This document shows, piece after piece, positions 1-8,235 of a stretch of 64,000 nucleotides of DNA. Each line of letters opens with the position of its first letter. The stretch's first letter is position 1. Below the pieces are notes generated by a model. That model was not told the origin of the DNA and did not search any database. It saw nothing but the letters and a program-made list of their open reading frames with translations. The translations under genes and the position numbers were made by a program. This stretch comes from Hymenobacter polaris (GTDB lineage Bacteria > Bacteroidota > Bacteroidia > Cytophagales > Hymenobacteraceae): positions 930,001 to 994,000 of the forward strand of contig NZ_JABBGH010000002.1 of the NCBI RefSeq assembly GCF_012927305.1. Direction: 5' to 3'.

Positions 1-789
1 GGTGAGGTCGAGGCCGTTGTTGAAGAACTGACCCGCGTACTGCGATGACATCAGCGGCTGGGTGTGGCAGTGGAAGCACTCGGCTCCGCGCACCACGCCG
101 GGCGCAATGTGGGTGGTGTAAAGTTGCAAGCCCGCCTGCTCGTCGGCCGTGAAGCCGGTGCGGCTGGTGATGAACTTGTCGTAGCGCGAATTGGCCGAGA
201 TGAGCGTGCGCTCGAATTGCGCCAGGGCCTTCAGGGTCAGGTCGTTGGTGATGGTGCTGGTGCCGAAGGCGGCCCGGTACAGCGGCGGGTAGGTACTGGT
301 AGCCTGCAGCTTGGCTACGCCCGCCGCCAGCGACTGGTGCAGCTCAATCGGGTTTTCGATGGGGTGCTGGGCCTGGGCCTCTAGGGTCGCAAAGGCGCCA
401 TCCCAGTCGAAGGCGCTGCTCCAGAGCACGTTGGTGAGCGACATGGCCCCGCGCGGATTGGCTACGCCATCAACCCCCACGGCCAGGGCCCGGCCGTCGG
501 TAAAGGCCTTGCTTTGCTGGTGGCACGAGCCGCACGCCATGGTGCCAGTGCTCGACAGGGCCTTCTCGTAAAAAAGCATGCGCCCGAGGGCCACGCCCTC
601 GTTGGTGAGCGGGTTATCGGCCGGAATGATAGGGGCGGGGAAGCCTGGCGGCACCGTAAGTGTATAAGGCGTGGGGGCCGGGGCGGGAGCGTCGGGCTCG
701 GTGCCGCCGCCCTTTTGGCAGCTGGCTACTACCAGCCCTAGGGCGCTCAGCAGGGTCGAAACGAGCAGGCAGGTAGTGCGTAGCGACAT
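1..789 (-). CDS. Di-heme cytochrome c peroxidase family lipoprotein (3' end outside window)
   Basis: Reading leftward from an ATG at 789, an open frame of 263 codons runs off the window edge. Residues 1-24 form a lipoprotein signal ending in LVVASC (lipidated Cys24). Two haem-binding motifs are visible, CGSCH at 86-90 and CFHCH at 238-242, the spacing of bacterial di-heme cytochrome c peroxidases and MauG/MbnH relatives. These are periplasmic enzymes that reduce peroxide or use it to oxidise a partner protein. It lies third in a leftward operon after an MbnP-like lipoprotein and a paralogous peroxidase (gap to the upstream gene 63 bp), so a role in modifying MbnP is plausible. The C-terminus is not visible, so peroxidase and MauG/MbnH subtypes cannot be separated. 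Confidence 0.88.
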   Translation of the reverse strand, partial: MSLRTTCLLVSTLLSALGLVVASCQKGGGTEPDAPAPAPTPYTLTVPPGFPAPIIPADNPLTNEGVALGRMLFYEKALSSTGTMACGSCHQQSKAFTDGRALAVGVDGVANPRGAMSLTNVLWSSAFDWDGAFATLEAQAQHPIENPIELHQSLAAGVAKLQATSTYPPLYRAAFGTSTITNDLTLKALAQFERTLISANSRYDKFITSRTGFTADEQAGLQLYTTHIAPGVVRGAECFHCHTQPLMSSQYAGQFFNNGLDLT

Positions 790-852
790 AGGCAAAAGGC
801 CAGGAAAGGCAAACGAAGCCGGGGCGCCACCAGAACGACGAAGCCGGCCGGC

Positions 853-1998
853 TTAGTTTCGGGCGGCCAGCCAAGCGGGCGTAAATACTGAAAAAAGCCG
901 ACCGGGCAGTGCCGGGGCTGTCGGCGCGGGAGCCAGCAGGCGGCGGTCGGTCAGGAAGTCGCGGTCGGTCAGGGTGCGCAGAAACGCCAGCAAGTTGGCT
1001 CGCTCCGGCGCCGAAAGCGGAATGCCGAGCCGCCCATTCGGCTGGCGCAGCCGCGGGTCGAGGGTGCGCGAGGGTTGCACACCGTGGTCGTAGTGGGCCA
1101 GCACCTGCCCTAGGGTGCCGAAGCGCCCATCGTGCATGTAGGGGGCAGTGCGGGCCACGTTGCGCAAGCTCGGCACCTTGAAGCGGCCCACGTCGCCGGG
1201 CTTGAGGCTGATGCGCGCCCGGCCCGAGTCGAGGGGAAACGTGCGGTCGAGACCGTTGTTGCGGTAGCTCTCGTCCGTGAACAAGTCGGTGGCGTGGCAG
1301 CCGGCGCACTTTGCTTGGAATAGCGCTAAGCCGCTTATTTCCTGGCTGGTAAGCTGGCCGCCGGCTTCGTGGCGCACGTAGTGGTCGTAGCGCGAATTGG
1401 CCGAGGTAAGCGCGGCCGTGAACTGCGCCAGCGCCCGCAAAAACTGCGCGGTGCCAATGGGCCCCGGCCCATAAATAGCCGCGAACTGCCGCCGGTAGTC
1501 GGCGTCGGCGTTGAGCTGGGCGAGGGCTGCCGCTAGCGGCCGGTGCATTTCCCTAGGGTCGGTGAGGGGCGCCAGGGCCTGCAGCTCCAGCCCCAGGGCG
1601 CCGCCATCGGCCATGAAGCCACGGCGCCAGCGCAGGTTTTGCAGAGCCGGGGCGTTGCGGGCGGCCAGCTGCCTGCCCACGCCGGGGCTAAGGCGGTGGC
1701 CCGCGTGCGCAAACGCCGCCGCCGGCCGGTGGCACGACCCGCACGACACGGTGCCGTCGGCCGAAAGGCGCGCATCGTAAAAGAGCTGCCGGCCCAGGGC
1801 GAAGGTGGCCGCATCGGGCGGGTTGCCGGCCAGCCCATACACCATGGGCGGAAAGTTGGCGGGCTGCGCAGTGCCGGGCACCGCTGCTACCGGGCGGCTG
1901 CCCGCGCCCGCCAGCAGCCCGGCCAGCCCGAGGCCGGCCACCAGCCCCAGGCGGGCCAGCGGCCGGTGCGGGGCCGGTATAAGCTGGGCTAGCCGCAT
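853..1998 (-). CDS. Di-heme cytochrome c peroxidase / MauG-MbnH superfamily protein
   Basis: A complete 381-residue protein with an N-terminal hydrophobic export segment (about 13-40). Haem motifs are CGSCH at 86-90 and CAGCH at 231-235; the segment TAPYMHDGRFGTL (about 284-296) is the conserved family block near the second haem. It acts in the periplasm, either as a hydrogen peroxide reductase or as a MauG-like oxidase of a protein substrate. The start lies 9 bp after the stop of the MbnP-like gene, so the two are clearly cotranscribed, and a second family member follows. The operon resembles the mbnP-mbnH pairing known from methanobactin loci, but no methanobactin precursor or mbnB/mbnC is present here. 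Subfamily assignment is inference. Confidence 0.9.
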   Translation of the reverse strand: MRLAQLIPAPHRPLARLGLVAGLGLAGLLAGAGSRPVAAVPGTAQPANFPPMVYGLAGNPPDAATFALGRQLFYDARLSADGTVSCGSCHRPAAAFAHAGHRLSPGVGRQLAARNAPALQNLRWRRGFMADGGALGLELQALAPLTDPREMHRPLAAALAQLNADADYRRQFAAIYGPGPIGTAQFLRALAQFTAALTSANSRYDHYVRHEAGGQLTSQEISGLALFQAKCAGCHATDLFTDESYRNNGLDRTFPLDSGRARISLKPGDVGRFKVPSLRNVARTAPYMHDGRFGTLGQVLAHYDHGVQPSRTLDPRLRQPNGRLGIPLSAPERANLLAFLRTLTDRDFLTDRRLLAPAPTAPALPGRLFSVFTPAWLAARN

Positions 1999-2007
1999 GA
2001 CCGTGAG

Positions 2008-2793
2008 CTAGTTGGCTTGCACGCCCTTGACCGAAAACATACCCGCCGCGTAGTTGCGGGCCACCTGCACCGAGGTGGCGCTGGGCTGCATGGCCGTGGG
2101 GAAGGTGCTCAGGGGCAGGTGCGTTACGCCGTCAAACAAGCTTAGCACGTTGGCCACGAGGTGCACCTGCGGCGCCTGGCCGGCCCGCACTTGCAGGGTG
2201 GTGCCGCTGGGCCAGGCCGGCGCGGCCGTGACGATGGCGCTGTAAGGCGCCCGGTAGCCGCCAATGTGCGCCGTCAGGGCCTTGTTGCCGGCCGAGGTGA
2301 CGGTGCCCTCCAGCTTCATGAAAATGTGGCCCGTGTTCCAGACCCAATACATATTATTGGCCGGGTTCAGGTCGCCGGTCAGCGAGAGCGGGTCGGCCTT
2401 AGTAGCCGTCGAGTCCACGCCCACCACAAACTTCACCCCCGCGTAGTCGCCCACCGGCACGTTGCTGATGGTGAGGCTGGTGGTGCTGGGCTTGCTCACG
2501 TCTACCAGGTGGTATACGCCCGGCGCGGCGTAGGTGCTGCCGTCGGCCTTGGTGAACACCACGTTGGAAATGTAGTACTCCAACGTGTTAATGCTGAAGG
2601 TTTCGCCGCTTGCGGTTTGGTAGGTGGTGCCGTTCAGCGCCACGGCCTTGGGGCCCGCCACGTGCTCCAGCGCCAGCGCCACGGTGCCCACGGTGGGCTC
2701 GCTGCTATCGGCGTCTTTTTTGCAGCCACCCAGCAGCCCGGCCGCGGCGGCCAGCACCCCTAGGCCGGCAGTGAATAGAAAACGGTTTTTCAT
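2008..2793 (-). CDS. MbnP-family copper-binding lipoprotein
   Basis: A 261-residue lipoprotein with signal peptide 1-23 and lipobox LLGGC (Cys24). The body is the single domain typical of MbnP proteins: EYYISNVVF near 72-80, the GVKFVVGVDS strand near 119-128, and the signature MYWVWNTGHIFMKLEG at 148-163 with Trp150, Trp152 and His156. In studied MbnP proteins a conserved Trp is oxidised to kynurenine by the di-heme partner MbnH and the protein binds copper. Here it heads a three-gene leftward operon with two di-heme proteins and faces a TonB receptor unit. The family call is strong; copper as the ligand is inferred from relatives. Confidence 0.85.
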   Translation of the reverse strand: MKNRFLFTAGLGVLAAAAGLLGGCKKDADSSEPTVGTVALALEHVAGPKAVALNGTTYQTASGETFSINTLEYYISNVVFTKADGSTYAAPGVYHLVDVSKPSTTSLTISNVPVGDYAGVKFVVGVDSTATKADPLSLTGDLNPANNMYWVWNTGHIFMKLEGTVTSAGNKALTAHIGGYRAPYSAIVTAAPAWPSGTTLQVRAGQAPQVHLVANVLSLFDGVTHLPLSTFPTAMQPSATSVQVARNYAAGMFSVKGVQAN

Positions 2794-2896
2794 CGCTTAA
2801 AAAGCTAAGTTGCTGTCAGTAACGCTCGCCGGTCCCGCGCGGTATGCGGCCCCTAGGAGTAGCTAGCTGGCCGGCAGAATAGGAAAGGGCGCTTAC

Positions 2897-2904
2897 CAAA
2901 GATA
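2897..2904 (-). promoter_or_regulatory. Candidate -7 box of the mbnP-like operon
   Basis: On the minus strand this reads TATCTTTG, a perfect match to the Bacteroidota -7 consensus TAnnTTTG. It would give a leader of roughly 95 nt before the ATG at 2793. No convincing -33 TTG element was found at the usual 19-21 bp distance, so support is partial. Confidence 0.35.
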
Positions 2905-2949
2905 AGTGCCCGCAGCAGGCCTAGGGGATGAACAACCGCCGGCCGACGC

Positions 2950-2957
2950 TATTTTTG
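2950..2957 (+). promoter_or_regulatory. Candidate -7 box of the small Cys/His protein-TonB receptor unit
   Basis: TATTTTTG matches TAnnTTTG and lies 25 bp upstream of the TTG start at 2983. With the box at 2897-2904 on the other strand it would make 2794-2982 a divergent control region. No -33 element is evident. Confidence 0.3.
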
Positions 2958-2982
2958 CCGCTGGTTAGCCATTTTCCAACGC

Positions 2983-3354
2983 TTGAAGCCTACGCTTGCC
3001 TATTTGCTCGCGGCCCTGGTGCTGCTGCAAACCTTCAGCCGCGAGCTGCTGGTGGCAAACTTCACGCTCAACCGGGCGGCCATCACGGCGCGCTACTGCG
3101 TGAACAAGGCCCGCCCTAGCCTGCACTGCGACGGCAAGTGCTACTTTGCCAAGCAGCTGAAAAAGCAGGAGGAGCGCGAGAGCAAGTCGGCCGGCCCGCT
3201 CAAGGAGCGGCTGGAGATGCTGCCGGCGGCCTTCGGGGGCTGGCAGCCGCGGGCCCCGCGCCCGGTGGCGCCATTGGCCCGGCGCTACGCCCGGCTGGTG
3301 GCGCAAGGCTACGCCGCGCCGCTGGGCGCGGTTTTTCACCCGCCGTTAGGCTAA
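2983..3354 (+). CDS. Small membrane-anchored protein with HCDGKCY motif, unknown function
   Basis: A 123-residue protein with one N-terminal hydrophobic segment (about 4-18) followed by a basic, exported-looking region. The most striking part is Cys39 and the block around His48-Cys49-Asp-Gly-Lys-Cys53-Tyr, then a Lys-rich stretch. From memory, short Bacteroidota proteins with a similar HCxGKC(Y) block occur beside metal-linked TonB receptors, but they are uncharacterised. The start used is TTG at 2983; no in-frame ATG precedes it. It sits 113 bp before the TonB receptor and diverges from the MbnP-like operon, so a metal-binding accessory role is a reasonable inference only. Confidence 0.7.
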   Translation: MKPTLAYLLAALVLLQTFSRELLVANFTLNRAAITARYCVNKARPSLHCDGKCYFAKQLKKQEERESKSAGPLKERLEMLPAAFGGWQPRAPRPVAPLARRYARLVAQGYAAPLGAVFHPPLG

Positions 3355-3467
3355 AAACAACTTGCGGATGGGGAGTTGCCGGCCGGTTGGCCTGGCTGCC
3401 GCGGTGCGCGCAGCCGGGCGCCCCGCGCCTAGCCCCCTTGGTTTGTTTTTAGCTTTCGTAACAAGGG

Positions 3468-5813
3468 ATGAAGTCATTTTTAATGGGTACCGGGCTGGCG
3501 GCTGCCAGCCTGGGCTGCGCGTGTGCGCAGCAAGCCCCGCTGCGCGGCACCGTGCTCGACGCGCAGTCGCAGCAGCCGCTGCCGGGCGTCACGGTGGTGG
3601 TGCCGGGCACGCAGGTGGGCACTACCACCGATGCCGCCGGCCATTTCGTGCTGCCGGCCGCGGCGGGCGTCCGCGAGGTAATTACCTCTTTTATTGGGTA
3701 TAACACCCAAAACGTGCGGGTGCCCGCCGGTAGCCAGGCCCTCACGGTGCGACTCGAAGCGGCGCCCCTCAACCTGCAGGGCGTGGTGGTATCGGCCAGC
3801 CGCGAGCAGGAGCGGCGCACCCAGGCGCCGGTGGCCATCGGCCAGGTAGCGCCCCAGCTCATTGCCGATACCAAGGCCACCGCGCCCTACCAGCTGCTCA
3901 ACAAAGTGGCCGGCGTGTACATGGTGAACCTGGGCAACGAGCAGCACATGATGGCTATTCGCCAGCCCATTAGCACCAATGCCGTGTACCTGTACCTGGA
4001 GGATGGCCTGCCCATCCGGCCCATCGGCATCTTCAACCACAACGCGCTGTACGAAATAAACCAGGCTGGCGTGCGCAGCATCGAGGTGGTGAAGGGACCC
4101 GCGTCGTCGCTCTACGGCTCCAACGCCATTGGTGGGGCCATCAATTTCCTCACCCAGCAGCCCACGCCGCTACCTACGGCGGGCCTCTCGGTGCAGGGCG
4201 ACGGCTACGGCTACCGGCGCGTCGATGCCAGCGCCAGCGGCACAGTAGGGCGCTTAGGGGTATTTGTGGGTGGCTACGCGGCCCGGCAGCGCAACGGCTG
4301 GCAAGACTACTCCGACTTCGATAAGCAGTCGTGGACGGCGCGGGCCGACTATGCCTTTAGTACCAAAACCCGGCTGGTGGGCATGGGCACGTATAACTAC
4401 CTCAACACCCAAACGCCCGGCACGCTCGACAGCACCCGGTTCTACGGCCGCAGCTACGCCAGCAACAACCGCTTCACCAACCGGGTGGTGACGGCCGTGC
4501 GGGCCAGCCTGCGCCTGGAGCACGACTGGAACCCGCGCCAGCGCACGGCGCTCACGGCCTTTACGCGCTACAACTCGACCGGCCAGCTGCCGAGCTACTA
4601 CCTGGCCGACATGCGGGTGAACGGCGTTTACCAAAGCTCGAACGGGCAAGTCAACAATCAGTCGTTCAATAGTTACGGCGCTTTGGCGCAGCACCGCGCC
4701 GACTTCGGTTTCTTAAACTCGCGGCTTATCGTGGGCGGGTACTTCGACTACAGCCCCAGCACCTACTTCGCCCGCTACCTCACCGTGCAGAAGGACGTGG
4801 CCCGTAATTTCTACACCGGCTACACCGACACCGGCCGCTTGCTCGACAACTACCGCACCGACCTTTACAACGCGGCTGCCTACGCCCAGTACGAGGTGCA
4901 GGCTACCGAGGCGCTGCGCGTGGTGGGTGGCCTGCGCTACGACCGGGTACAATACCATTTCGTGAACTTACTGAGCGGCAGCCAAACCACTAAGAAGCCG
5001 GCCCAGAATAACGTCTACAACATCGTGGCGCCCAAGCTAGGGCTGACCTATGCTCTAGGGGCCAACCAGGGCGTGTACGCCAACGTCAGCACCGGCTTTC
5101 AGCCGCCCGAAACGGGCAGCCTCTACAGCTCGCGCCAAACTATTGAGCTGAAGCAGGCCAACTTCACCAACTACGAGGCTGGCGGCTGGGCGGCCCTGCT
5201 CGACCACAAGGTGTACGTGGACGTGAGCGTGTACCAGCTGGAGGGGCGCAACGAAATCGTGAGCTTGCTGCAAGCCGACAACACCACCCAGAGCGAGAAC
5301 GTGGGCGCTACCCGCCACCAGGGCATCGAGTACACGCTGACTTACGCGCCGGTTGCGGAGGTGAATTTCCGCCTTAGCGGCACCAACGCCCGCCATACGT
5401 ATTTGGAATACAGCGAGGTAGTGCAGGGCCAGAACCGCGACTACTCGGGCAACCGCATGGTGAGCGCCCCCAGCTGGATTGCCAACGCGGAGGTGTTTTA
5501 CAAGCCGCGCTTCGTGCCCGGCGCCCGCCTGGGGCTGGAGTGCCAGCGCATTGGCCAGTACTATACCAATACTGCCAATACCAAGACCTACGCCGGCTAC
5601 ACGGTGCTCAACCTGCGCCTGGGCTACCGCCTGCCCCAGCCCGCCGTGCGCGGGCTCGAGGTGTGGGCCAACGTCATCAACCTAGGCAATGCGCTATACG
5701 CCACCCTGGTAACGGCCAACCAGTACGGCACCACCTACACCGCCGCGGCGCCTCGCACCCTCACGCTGGGCCTAGGCTACACCTTCGCCGCCCAGGTGAA
5801 GAATGCGCCGTAG
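3468..5813 (+). CDS. TonB-dependent outer-membrane receptor with carboxypeptidase-like N-domain
   Basis: A 781-residue receptor: signal peptide about 1-20 (ends ACAQ), then a carboxypeptidase-regulatory-like beta-sandwich (about 23-100, with GTVLDAQSQQPLPGVTVVV), a plug domain (about 105-230, with EVVKGPASSLYGSNAIGGAINF), and a 22-strand barrel ending in the aromatic TLGLGYTFAAQ. Such receptors import metal chelates, cobalamin or glycans across the outer membrane using TonB-ExbBD energy. No SusD partner follows, which argues against a glycan receptor. The next gene is a PepSY membrane protein, a common partner of siderophore and metal-chelate receptors. Substrate is not shown by the sequence; a copper or iron chelate is the best guess from context. 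Confidence 0.92.
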   Translation: MKSFLMGTGLAAASLGCACAQQAPLRGTVLDAQSQQPLPGVTVVVPGTQVGTTTDAAGHFVLPAAAGVREVITSFIGYNTQNVRVPAGSQALTVRLEAAPLNLQGVVVSASREQERRTQAPVAIGQVAPQLIADTKATAPYQLLNKVAGVYMVNLGNEQHMMAIRQPISTNAVYLYLEDGLPIRPIGIFNHNALYEINQAGVRSIEVVKGPASSLYGSNAIGGAINFLTQQPTPLPTAGLSVQGDGYGYRRVDASASGTVGRLGVFVGGYAARQRNGWQDYSDFDKQSWTARADYAFSTKTRLVGMGTYNYLNTQTPGTLDSTRFYGRSYASNNRFTNRVVTAVRASLRLEHDWNPRQRTALTAFTRYNSTGQLPSYYLADMRVNGVYQSSNGQVNNQSFNSYGALAQHRADFGFLNSRLIVGGYFDYSPSTYFARYLTVQKDVARNFYTGYTDTGRLLDNYRTDLYNAAAYAQYEVQATEALRVVGGLRYDRVQYHFVNLLSGSQTTKKPAQNNVYNIVAPKLGLTYALGANQGVYANVSTGFQPPETGSLYSSRQTIELKQANFTNYEAGGWAALLDHKVYVDVSVYQLEGRNEIVSLLQADNTTQSENVGATRHQGIEYTLTYAPVAEVNFRLSGTNARHTYLEYSEVVQGQNRDYSGNRMVSAPSWIANAEVFYKPRFVPGARLGLECQRIGQYYTNTANTKTYAGYTVLNLRLGYRLPQPAVRGLEVWANVINLGNALYATLVTANQYGTTYTAAAPRTLTLGLGYTFAAQVKNAP

Positions 5814-5880
5814 CGCCGTCAATGGCCTCTTTTCCTCTCGTCTTAAGCGGAGCGCTGCGTTCTGTAAATCAATATCTTCC

Positions 5881-7512
5881 ATGCAAACAACTACTTCGCC
5901 GCCCCGCGCGGCGGCTTCGCCCGTGCGGCGCTTTGTGGGGCGCCACCTGTACCGCTGGCACCGGGTGCTGGGCCTGCTCACGGTGCTGCCCGTGCTGGCC
6001 TGGACGCTCAGTGGCATCTCGCACCCCTTGATGGCCAATTGGTTGCGGCCGCCCATTGCCCACGAAACGGTGCCCACGCCAGCGCTGCGAGCCAGTGCCC
6101 TAGGGGTGCCAGTGCCGCAGATACTGGCCCGCTACCAGCTGGGCACCGTGCGCAACCTGCGCGTGGTGCAGTACCGGCGCCAGCCCTACTACCAGCTGGC
6201 CGACTACCGCGGGCAGCTGCGCTACTTTGCCGCCGCCACCGGCCAAGAGCTGCCCCAGGGCGACCGCGCCTACGCCGAAGACGTGGCCCGCTACCTGCTG
6301 GCCGACTCGACCAGCGCCGTGGCCCGCGCCGAGCGCCTGACGCACTATACCGCTGACTACAAGTTCATTAACCGCCTGCTGCCGGTCTGGAAAATCACCT
6401 TCGACCGGCCCGATGGCATGGCCGTGTTCGTCGAAACCGGGCAGAGCCGGCTGGGCACCTTCAACAACTACGCGCGGGCCCGCTTCCTGTGGCTGTTTGG
6501 GATGCTGCACAACTGGGATTTTCTCGACGCGCTGCCTAGGCCGCTGCACCTGGGCATTATGCTGATTTTCACCACCGTGCTTTGGGTGTCGGCCCTGAGC
6601 GGCTTGGTTATTTACGGCTTCGTGCGGCGCAAGCTGCGCCAGCCGCGCTCCCCCCACGACCAGGTGGGCTGGCTGCGGCGCCGCCACCGCACCCTCGGGC
6701 TGTGGGTGGCCTTCGTCACGTTCACCTTCGCCCTGAGCGCCTCCTACCACCTCTGGCAGAAGCTCACGCCCGACCGCCGCGAGCAGGTGGCGCGGGTAAA
6801 TGCCTTTACGGCCAGCGATTTCACCTGGCCGCTGACCGCCGCGCTCACTGGTCCCGCGCCGGTGCAGGGCGTGTCGTTGGCGCGGGTGGGCGGCCAGCCT
6901 TACTACCGCCTGGTGGCCCTAGGGGCCGGCGGCCCGCCCCAGGTGACGTACCGCAGCACCCGCGACGGTAGCGTGTTGCCCGACGGCGAGTTTGCCTACG
7001 CCCGCGAGCTGAGCGAGCAGTTTGCGCAGGCGCTGGATGGCCATCTGGTACCGGGCACGGCCCTAGCCGGCGCCAACGATGCACTACCGGCCGACTGCTG
7101 CGTGCTGCCCGCCACGCCAAGCCCCGAAGCCGAAACCCGTACCGCCATTGGTACGGCCGCTGCCAGCCTTGGCGCCGCCCCGGCCAGCCCGGCCGCCCTA
7201 GGCAGCCCCGAGCTGGTAACGCGCTTCGCTGGCGAGTACGGCTTCGTGAACAAGCGCCTGCCGGTGGTGAAGCTCACTTACGCCGGCGCGGGCCACCCCG
7301 CCCTATATGTGGAGCCCGCCACTGGCCGCCCGGCCGCCCTGGTGCGCGACGGCGACCGGCGCGAAGGCCTCTCGTTTGCGGTGCTGCACAAGTTCTTTTT
7401 GATGGACTGGGCCGGCAAAAACGTGCGCGACGCGGTGGCCATCTTCTCGGCGCTGGGTGTGCTAGTCGTCACGCTCTACGGCATGGCGCTGGCGCTCAAA
7501 ACCTGGCGCTAG
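5881..7512 (+). CDS. PepSY-domain inner-membrane protein, likely metal-chelate reductase/accessory
   Basis: Using the ATG at 5881 the protein has 543 residues. Four transmembrane segments are visible: after RRFVGRHLYRWHR near the N-terminus, around HLGIMLIFTTVLWVSALSG, around LGLWVAFVTFTFALSASYH, and at the C-terminus. Two periplasmic PepSY-like regions lie between them, each with the DYKFINRLLPVWK or EYGFVNKRLPVVK motif. Conserved His residues flank the helices, as in PepSY_TM proteins related to iron-chelate reductases. A CC pair (DCCVLP) sits in a Pro/Ala-rich linker. The frame is open back to 5803, overlapping the receptor stop, but the 5881 ATG directly precedes the first helix. Cotranscription with the receptor is very likely. 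Confidence 0.85.
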   Translation: MQTTTSPPRAAASPVRRFVGRHLYRWHRVLGLLTVLPVLAWTLSGISHPLMANWLRPPIAHETVPTPALRASALGVPVPQILARYQLGTVRNLRVVQYRRQPYYQLADYRGQLRYFAAATGQELPQGDRAYAEDVARYLLADSTSAVARAERLTHYTADYKFINRLLPVWKITFDRPDGMAVFVETGQSRLGTFNNYARARFLWLFGMLHNWDFLDALPRPLHLGIMLIFTTVLWVSALSGLVIYGFVRRKLRQPRSPHDQVGWLRRRHRTLGLWVAFVTFTFALSASYHLWQKLTPDRREQVARVNAFTASDFTWPLTAALTGPAPVQGVSLARVGGQPYYRLVALGAGGPPQVTYRSTRDGSVLPDGEFAYARELSEQFAQALDGHLVPGTALAGANDALPADCCVLPATPSPEAETRTAIGTAAASLGAAPASPAALGSPELVTRFAGEYGFVNKRLPVVKLTYAGAGHPALYVEPATGRPAALVRDGDRREGLSFAVLHKFFLMDWAGKNVRDAVAIFSALGVLVVTLYGMALALKTWR

Positions 7513-7523
7513 CTCCTAACAAA

Positions 7524-7632
7524 AGGCGGTCATGCTGAGCGCAGCCGCAGCAGCTCTACCGCGTAACTAAACCTTGGCGTCAGGATTACTTACGCGGTAG
7601 AGCTGCTGCGGCTGCGCTCAGCATGACCGCCT
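7524..7632. repeat. REP/MITE-like inverted repeat, copy 1
   Basis: Outer arms begin AGGCGGTCATGCTGAGC and end with its complement. In the inner arm the usual GAAGCATCTCTACC is changed to a CAGCAGCTCTACC form, and the opposite arm carries the matching change, so pairing is preserved. The loop shares the string CGTCAGGATTACTTACGCGG with copy 6. It lies between the convergent PepSY gene and FMN reductase gene and could form a bidirectional hairpin. Confidence 0.85.
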
Positions 7633-7656
7633 ATTTAAGCAAGCATATCTAAAAAG

Positions 7657-8184
7657 CTAAGCCGCCAGTAACGCCTCGGCTTGCTCGCGTAGTAACTGGC
7701 GGTATAACTCGCTGGTAAGCTCGCCGGCGGGCGTGAGGTGCTTTCCAATAAACGGTAGGCGCACCCGCTGCGGCAGCACGCTGGTGCCGAGATAGAACAG
7801 GATGTCGGTGAGGTGGCTCAGGGCCAGGCCGCCGCCTTGGCTGCCACTGCTTAGGCTCACCAGCGCCGCCTGCTTGCCCCGGATGCCGCCGGGGTAGGGC
7901 AGGGCGTCGATGAATACCTTGAGCGCGCCGGGGATGGAGCAGTTGTACTCGGGCGCGAAGATGACGAGCTTATCCGACTGGTCGAGCGGGGCGATGAAAC
8001 GGTTGAAGTCGGGGTGCTGGCCGGCGTTGTGGTAGAGCGCCACGTTGAGGAAATCAATAGGCAGCTCGGTCAAATCCAGCAGCTGGTAGGTGGCGCCCAG
8101 TTCAGCGAGCAGGGTGGCGTAGAAATCGGCCAGCTGGCGGGCGCGCGACTGGGGCCGGTTGGTGCCGACGAGGAGGGTAATCAT
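7657..8184 (-). CDS. NAD(P)H-dependent FMN reductase-like flavoprotein
   Basis: From the ATG at 8184 this gives 175 residues beginning MITLLVGTNRPQSRAR, the first beta strand and phosphate-binding loop of the flavodoxin-like NADPH-dependent FMN reductase family. The second signature, FAPEYNCSIPGALK, contacts the flavin ring. These are cytoplasmic enzymes that reduce FMN, quinones, azo dyes or metal ions with NAD(P)H. The frame extends ten codons upstream to 8214, but the added residues are not family-like. It is monocistronic between two inverted repeats and the pentapeptide gene. Exact substrate is unknown. Confidence 0.85.
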   Translation of the reverse strand: MITLLVGTNRPQSRARQLADFYATLLAELGATYQLLDLTELPIDFLNVALYHNAGQHPDFNRFIAPLDQSDKLVIFAPEYNCSIPGALKVFIDALPYPGGIRGKQAALVSLSSGSQGGGLALSHLTDILFYLGTSVLPQRVRLPFIGKHLTPAGELTSELYRQLLREQAEALLAA

Positions 8185-8235
8185 GGCAGAGTAGCAGTAG
8201 GCGTACAGGGGCAACCCGGCCCTAGGGCCCGAAGT

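Noticed and set aside
3362..3703. 113-codon frame across the start of the TonB receptor
   Set aside because: Out of frame with the receptor, which has a signal peptide and plug motifs; Gly/Ala/Arg-rich shadow.
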